Source: Yamagishiella unicocca (lineage: Eukaryota > Chlorophyta > Chlorophyceae > Chlamydomonadales > Volvocaceae). From it: a stretch of 64,000 bases of DNA. The notes beneath the pieces are model-generated. The model saw nothing but the letters and a program-made list of their open reading frames with translations. It had not been told where the DNA came from and searched no databases. Shown in pieces: positions 60,328-64,000 of the stretch. Made by a program: the position numbers and the translations under genes. The number at the start of each line of letters is the position of its first letter. The first letter of the stretch is position 1. The stretch covers positions 372,001 through 436,000 of the forward strand of contig BDSL01000009.1 of the NCBI GenBank assembly GCA_003116995.1. Direction: 5' to 3'.

Positions 60328-60337
60328 TATATAAAAG
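60328..60337 (+). promoter_or_regulatory. TATA-box-like element, nucleoredoxin copy 1
   Basis: tatataaaag about 85 nt upstream of the ATG at 60421. In copy 2 the same place reads ctatattagc. Confidence 0.45.
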
Positions 60338-60420
60338 CTGTTTCTCACCAGTAAAAAAATAATTGCGCATCAACTTCCATTCCGACGGTACTTGGCACGT
60401 AGCATATAAAACTCGTTAAA

Positions 60421-61866
60421 ATGGTCGAGGAGCTAGCTGGCGTGGTTTGCGAAGGCGATGTTTGCCGACGGGTGCGCTTGTCGAGGCCTGTAACTCGCGC
60501 CCTGCGTTTGCTCTGTGCCCTCTCCATGCTGGATCTGAACCGGGCTGCGAATGTCAGGATCAGTCCGCCTTCAGTGTGAGGCACGACTTCATACCCTCTA
60601 ACAAAATCTTCTGATGGAGCTTATTTTCTCCTGCAAATTGTTCGCAGGTGACCCCGGAGGAGGAGGTCGCGTCTGGCAAGGCATCGGCTCCTGCGGGCGC
60701 GTCGGTGCCCCGGGTCTTTGAGCTTCTTGGCCCTTCCCTGCTGGGCAAGGACGGCGTGGAAGTACCTTTGGCTAGCATAACTGGTGAGTGCCGGGCGGCA
60801 CAATCGGGCAGCCCCCGCACAAGGCCAGTATCCCGCATCTTGCCCACGCCCGTACCACTGCAGCCCCACGTCCCATCCACTCGCACCTGGCCACCTTCTC
60901 CTGCCTTAGCCCCGCAGACGTCGTCGCCCGCGGCCTGCTCCATCCACGCGCACACTGCCGACCGCACCTGCATTTCTCCTCCACGAAACGACAACTTGCC
61001 GCAACCGGCACCCCACTGGTGTCTCCACCGACTCCACTTGCGCCTTACACTCTGCCCCCCTCCCGCCCAGCCCCCCATTCACCGGTTAGTTCCTGCCCTC
61101 CTTATCCCATGTCGTGTAACCGGGTCTTCTCAACCCCCCCCCTTCCCATCCTCCTCCCCGCACCCCGCAGGCCCCAACAAGGTCTTGGCGCTGTACTTCT
61201 CCGCGCACTGGTGCCCCCCCTGCCGCCACTTCACCCCCCAGCTGGCCGCCACCTACCGCGGCTTCAAGGACTCCCACGCTCGCTCAGCCGACTGGGAAGT
61301 CGTCTTCGTGAGCAGCGACAGCGACGAGGGCGCCTTCAAGGAGTACTTCGAGGAGATGCCCTGGCTGGCACTGCCGTTCGCCATGCGAGACGCCAAGGCG
61401 GAGCTGTCCAAGCTGTACAAGGTGGGGTGGAGCTGGGTGCGGGGGAAGGGTGGGCGGATTGTAGGGCTTTGGGACTCCCGGGTGTGCTTGAAGACGGCGG
61501 TGGGGTAGGTGGCGGCGCCGGCCTCAACAGCTGTGGGCTCGCTGCTGACGCCGTAGCCCATACCCGTTGCTGCATGCCATCTCGTCATCATGATGCGATG
61601 ATTCATCATTCCTGTATTCGCCTGTCGTGAGGCGCCGCGAGATGATGCAGGAGCTGGCGCCCCTCCTTCAATCCGAAACGATCCGGATCCTAATCCTGGT
61701 CCTGGTCTTGGTCCCTGGCCACTCGCATTCGCAGGTCCGCGGCATCCCCACCCTGGTGGTGGTGGACGGCGAGACGGGGGAGCTCATCACCGCCAACGGC
61801 CGCGACGTGGTGGGGAACGACGAAAAGTGCGAGAACTTCCCCTGGAAGCCCAAGACGTTTGAGCAG
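60421..61866 (+). CDS. Nucleoredoxin-like thioredoxin-fold protein, copy 1 (3'-truncated)
   Basis: Exons 60421-60471, 60648-60783, 61171-61421, 61735-61866 join in frame (190 codons). Start: ATGGTCGAGGAG gives MVEELAGVVCEGDVCRR. Then VPRVFELLGPSLLGKDG, the domain start LALYFSAHWCPPCRHFTPQL with the redox site WCPPC, FVSSDSDEGAFKEYFEEMPW, LALPFAMRDAKAEL, and the cis-Pro strand RGIPTLVVVDGETGELIT, then NFPWKPKTFEQ. This is the nucleoredoxin/tryparedoxin pattern (YFSAHWCPPC, SSD-D, MPWLA). Such proteins reduce disulfides in cytosol or nucleus. After exon 4 the donor GTGCGC is followed within 20 nt by a repeat element and then the promoter of copy 2. The final exon(s) are missing unless it splices into copy 2. 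Confidence 0.85.
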
Positions 61867-61883
61867 GTGCGCACGGCGGAGCA

Positions 61884-62101
61884 GGGTTCGAGGAAGACCC
61901 GTGGATGCCCGAAAAAGCCCGTTTAGAACAGGCTGTTCGAGATGCATGCTGAAGAACTGGGTTGGGAATACGAAAGCCGAAGGTCGTAAGGTGACCTTTG
62001 GCGGCTAAGCTAAATCGGCTACGGCGAGACGGCAGGAAGCGAGGACCCCACGCGACGCAAGGAAACGTTCGCGGAACCGGTTTTGGGCGCTAGCAGGAGA
62101 A
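61884..62101 (+). mobile_element. ~220-bp interspersed repeat, full-length copy at the duplication junction
   Basis: Runs from ggttcgaggaagacccgtgg to gcgctagcaggagaac. It sits exactly between the end of copy 1 and the start of copy 2. The matching position at the end of copy 2 (63951) has no element. Confidence 0.85.
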
Positions 62102-62486
62102 CGTATCATACCCAACGCCGAGAATCGGCTCTGCAGTGAATTGCAAATGCCTACCTATCGTATTGCAGTTGCCATATTCAGTTCTTCGCAGTGCTAGGCC
62201 ACGAGACGCACGACGTAAAGCCAGTTACCAGTTATATAGGTTCATTCAGGTACATAGTTATTGTCTGTTGCGACGGGGCTCAATTTGGTTGCCGCAGGCC
62301 ATGGTGAAAGGAAGGTGCTGTCGGTTGGGCCCGTTGGGGCCGCAGAGCCACGAGAAGGCATACGTAGCTCCCATGAATGCAATCGCACTTTGCTCTATAT
62401 TAGCTGTTTCTCACCAGTAAAAAAATAATTGCGCATCAACTTCCATTCCGACGGTACTTGGCACGTAGCATATAAAACTCGTTAAG

Positions 62487-63934
62487 ATGGTCGAGGAGCT
62501 AACTGGCGTGGTTTGCGAAGGCGATGTTTGCCGACGGGTGCGCTTGACCAGGCCTGTACCTCGCGCCCTGCGTTTGCTGTGTGCCCTCTCCATGCTGGAT
62601 CTGAACCGGACTGCCAATGTCAGGATCAGTCGGCCTTGAATGTGAGGCACGACTTCATACCCTCTAACAAACTCTTCTGATGGAGCTCATTTTCTCTTGC
62701 AAATTGTTCGCAGGTGACCCCGGAGGAGGAGGTCGCATCTGGCAAGGCATCGGCTCCTGCGGGCGCGTCGGTGCCCCGGGTCTTTGAGCTTCTTGGCCCT
62801 TCCCTGCTGGGCAAGGACGGCGTGGAAGTACCTTTGGCTAGCATAACTGGTGAGTGCCGGGCGGCACAATCGGGCAGCACCCGCACAAGGCCAGTACCCC
62901 GCATCTTGCCCACGCCCGTACCACTGCCCCACGTCCCATCCACTCGCACCTGGCCACCTTCTCCTGCCTTAGCCCCGCAGACGTCGTCGCCCGCGGCCTG
63001 CCCCATCCACGCGCACACTGCCGACCGCACCTGCATTTCTCCTCCACGAAACGACGACTTGCCGCAACCGGCACCCCACTGGTGTCTCCACCGACTCCAC
63101 TTGCGCCTTACACTCTGCCCCCCTCCCACCCAGCCTCCCATTCACTGGTTAGTTCCTGCCCTCCTTATCCCATGTCGTGTAACCGGGTCTTCTCGCCACC
63201 CCCCCTCGTATCCTCCTCCCCGCACCCCGCAGGCCCCAACAAGGTCTTGGCGCTGTACTTCTCCGCGCACTGGTGCCCCCCCTGCCGCCACTTCACCCCC
63301 CAGCTGGCCGCCACCTACCGCGGCTTCAAGGACTCCCACGCTCGCTCAGCCGACTGGGAAGTCGTCTTCGTGAGCAGCGACAGCGACGAGGGCGCCTTCA
63401 AGGAGTACTTCGAGGAGATGCCCTGGCTGGCACTGCCGTTCGCCATGCGAGACGCCAAGGCGGAGCTGTCCAAGCTGTACAAGGTGGGGTGGAGCTGGTT
63501 GCGGGGGAAGGGTGGGCAAATTGTAGGGCTTTGGGACTCCCCGGTGTGCGTGAAGACGGCGGTGGGGTGAGCCGCGCCGGCCTCAACAGCTGTGGGCTCG
63601 CTGCTGACGCCGTAGCCCATACCCGTTGCTGCATGCCATCTCGTCATCATAATGCGATGATTCATCATTCCTGCATTCGCCTGTCGTGAGGCGCCGCGAG
63701 ATGATACAGGAGCTGGCGCCCCTCCTTCAATCCGAAAGCCCGATCTCGATCCGGATCCTAATCCTGGTCCTGGTCTTGGTCCCTGGCCGCTCGCATTCGC
63801 AGGTCCGCGGCATCCCCACCCTGGTGGTGGTGGACGGCGAGACGGGGGAGCTCATCACCGCCAACGGCCGCGACGTGGTGGGGGACGACGAAAAGTGCGA
63901 GAACTTCCCCTGGAAGCCCAAGACGTTTGAGCAG
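62487..63934 (+). CDS. Nucleoredoxin-like thioredoxin-fold protein, copy 2 (runs past window end)
   Basis: Exons 62487-62537, 62714-62849, 63233-63483, 63803-63934, same phases and lengths as copy 1. The first exon reads MVEELTGVVCEGDVCRR (Thr for Ala in copy 1) and exon 4 has RDVVGDDE where copy 1 has RDVVGNDE. The WCPPC site and all family motifs are intact. After the exon 4 donor the sequence differs from copy 1 and leads to the window edge, so the true 3' end of the ancestral gene is presumably beyond 64000. The TATA-like element seen in copy 1 is altered here. Confidence 0.85.
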
Positions 63935-64000
63935 GTGCGCACCGCGGAGCAGGGTGGGAGGTCAGCAGCAAAGAGCGCACGCGGGGAACGCCGGTGCTGC

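Larger units (their letters stand above)
60028..64000. repeat. Tandem segmental duplication, period about 2.07 kb
   Basis: 60028-61883 and 62101-63951 align base for base by eye with few substitutions and small indels (offset 2062-2073). Both begin at acgtatcatacccaacgccg and carry promoter, introns and four exons of a nucleoredoxin-like gene. The left copy ends at gcggagcagg and is followed by the ~220-bp repeat; the right copy continues with [17 protein letters not shown]. Confidence 0.95.

Noticed and set aside
61884..61900. ggttcgagg at the end of the ~220-bp repeat read as a Pol III B box
   Set aside because: It lies at the very end that is always retained, and no A box stands at the right distance upstream in either orientation.

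Overview
The window looks like nuclear DNA of a unicellular green alga of the Chlamydomonas/volvocine type. The signs are GC-rich, intron-dense genes with GTGNG-type donors and CAG acceptors, TGTAA poly(A) signals after stop codons, a very large PAS/class III nucleotide cyclase, alanine- and glycine-rich low-complexity inserts in otherwise conserved proteins, and abundant tri-nucleotide and minisatellite repeats in introns. I cannot name the species. Exon models below were built by hand; for the main genes the exon lengths sum to whole codons, which supports the splice choices.

Layout. 1-1670: end of a + strand gene of unknown function. 3363-4322 (-): intronless RRP4 exosome subunit. 5055-11547 (+): 15-exon Patched/RND-type sterol-sensing-domain transporter, 1065 aa, with a dead antisense LINE fragment in its last intron. 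11.5-16.9 kb: mostly non-coding, with a small unknown ORF (13873-14208) and two isolated minus-strand exons. 16.9-22.0 kb: two abutting tandem arrays, a ~178-bp satellite (about 22 copies) and a 120-bp minisatellite (about 10 copies). The second runs into the 3' side of a minus-strand, intron-containing gene with a tyrosine-recombinase-like core-binding domain (22064-23107). A coiled-coil gene (23650-24454) faces away from it. 24.7-27.4 kb: orphan exons (a cystathionine lyase-type enzyme and a thioesterase), a 330-bp inverted repeat and a LINE 3' end.

28151-41420 (+): giant guanylyl-cyclase-like gene (about 1.9 k residues). Its first metal-binding Asp codon cannot be rebuilt in frame from the canonical splice sites I can see. 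46534-57459 (-): complete 21-exon P5B-type ATPase (ATP13A2-like, 1429 aa), convergent with the cyclase. 60028-64000: tandem duplication of about 2.07 kb carrying a nucleoredoxin-like gene. The left copy lacks its 3' exons and the right copy runs off the window.

No operon-like or pathway grouping is evident; the genes are unrelated housekeeping, signalling and transport functions. What links them is a ~220-bp interspersed repeat family. I found eight copies, mostly in introns of the cyclase and the P-ATPase, one of them exactly at the junction of the nucleoredoxin duplication. The most interesting parts of the window are this repeat family, the recombinase-like gene fused to satellite DNA, and the disrupted cyclase catalytic codon.
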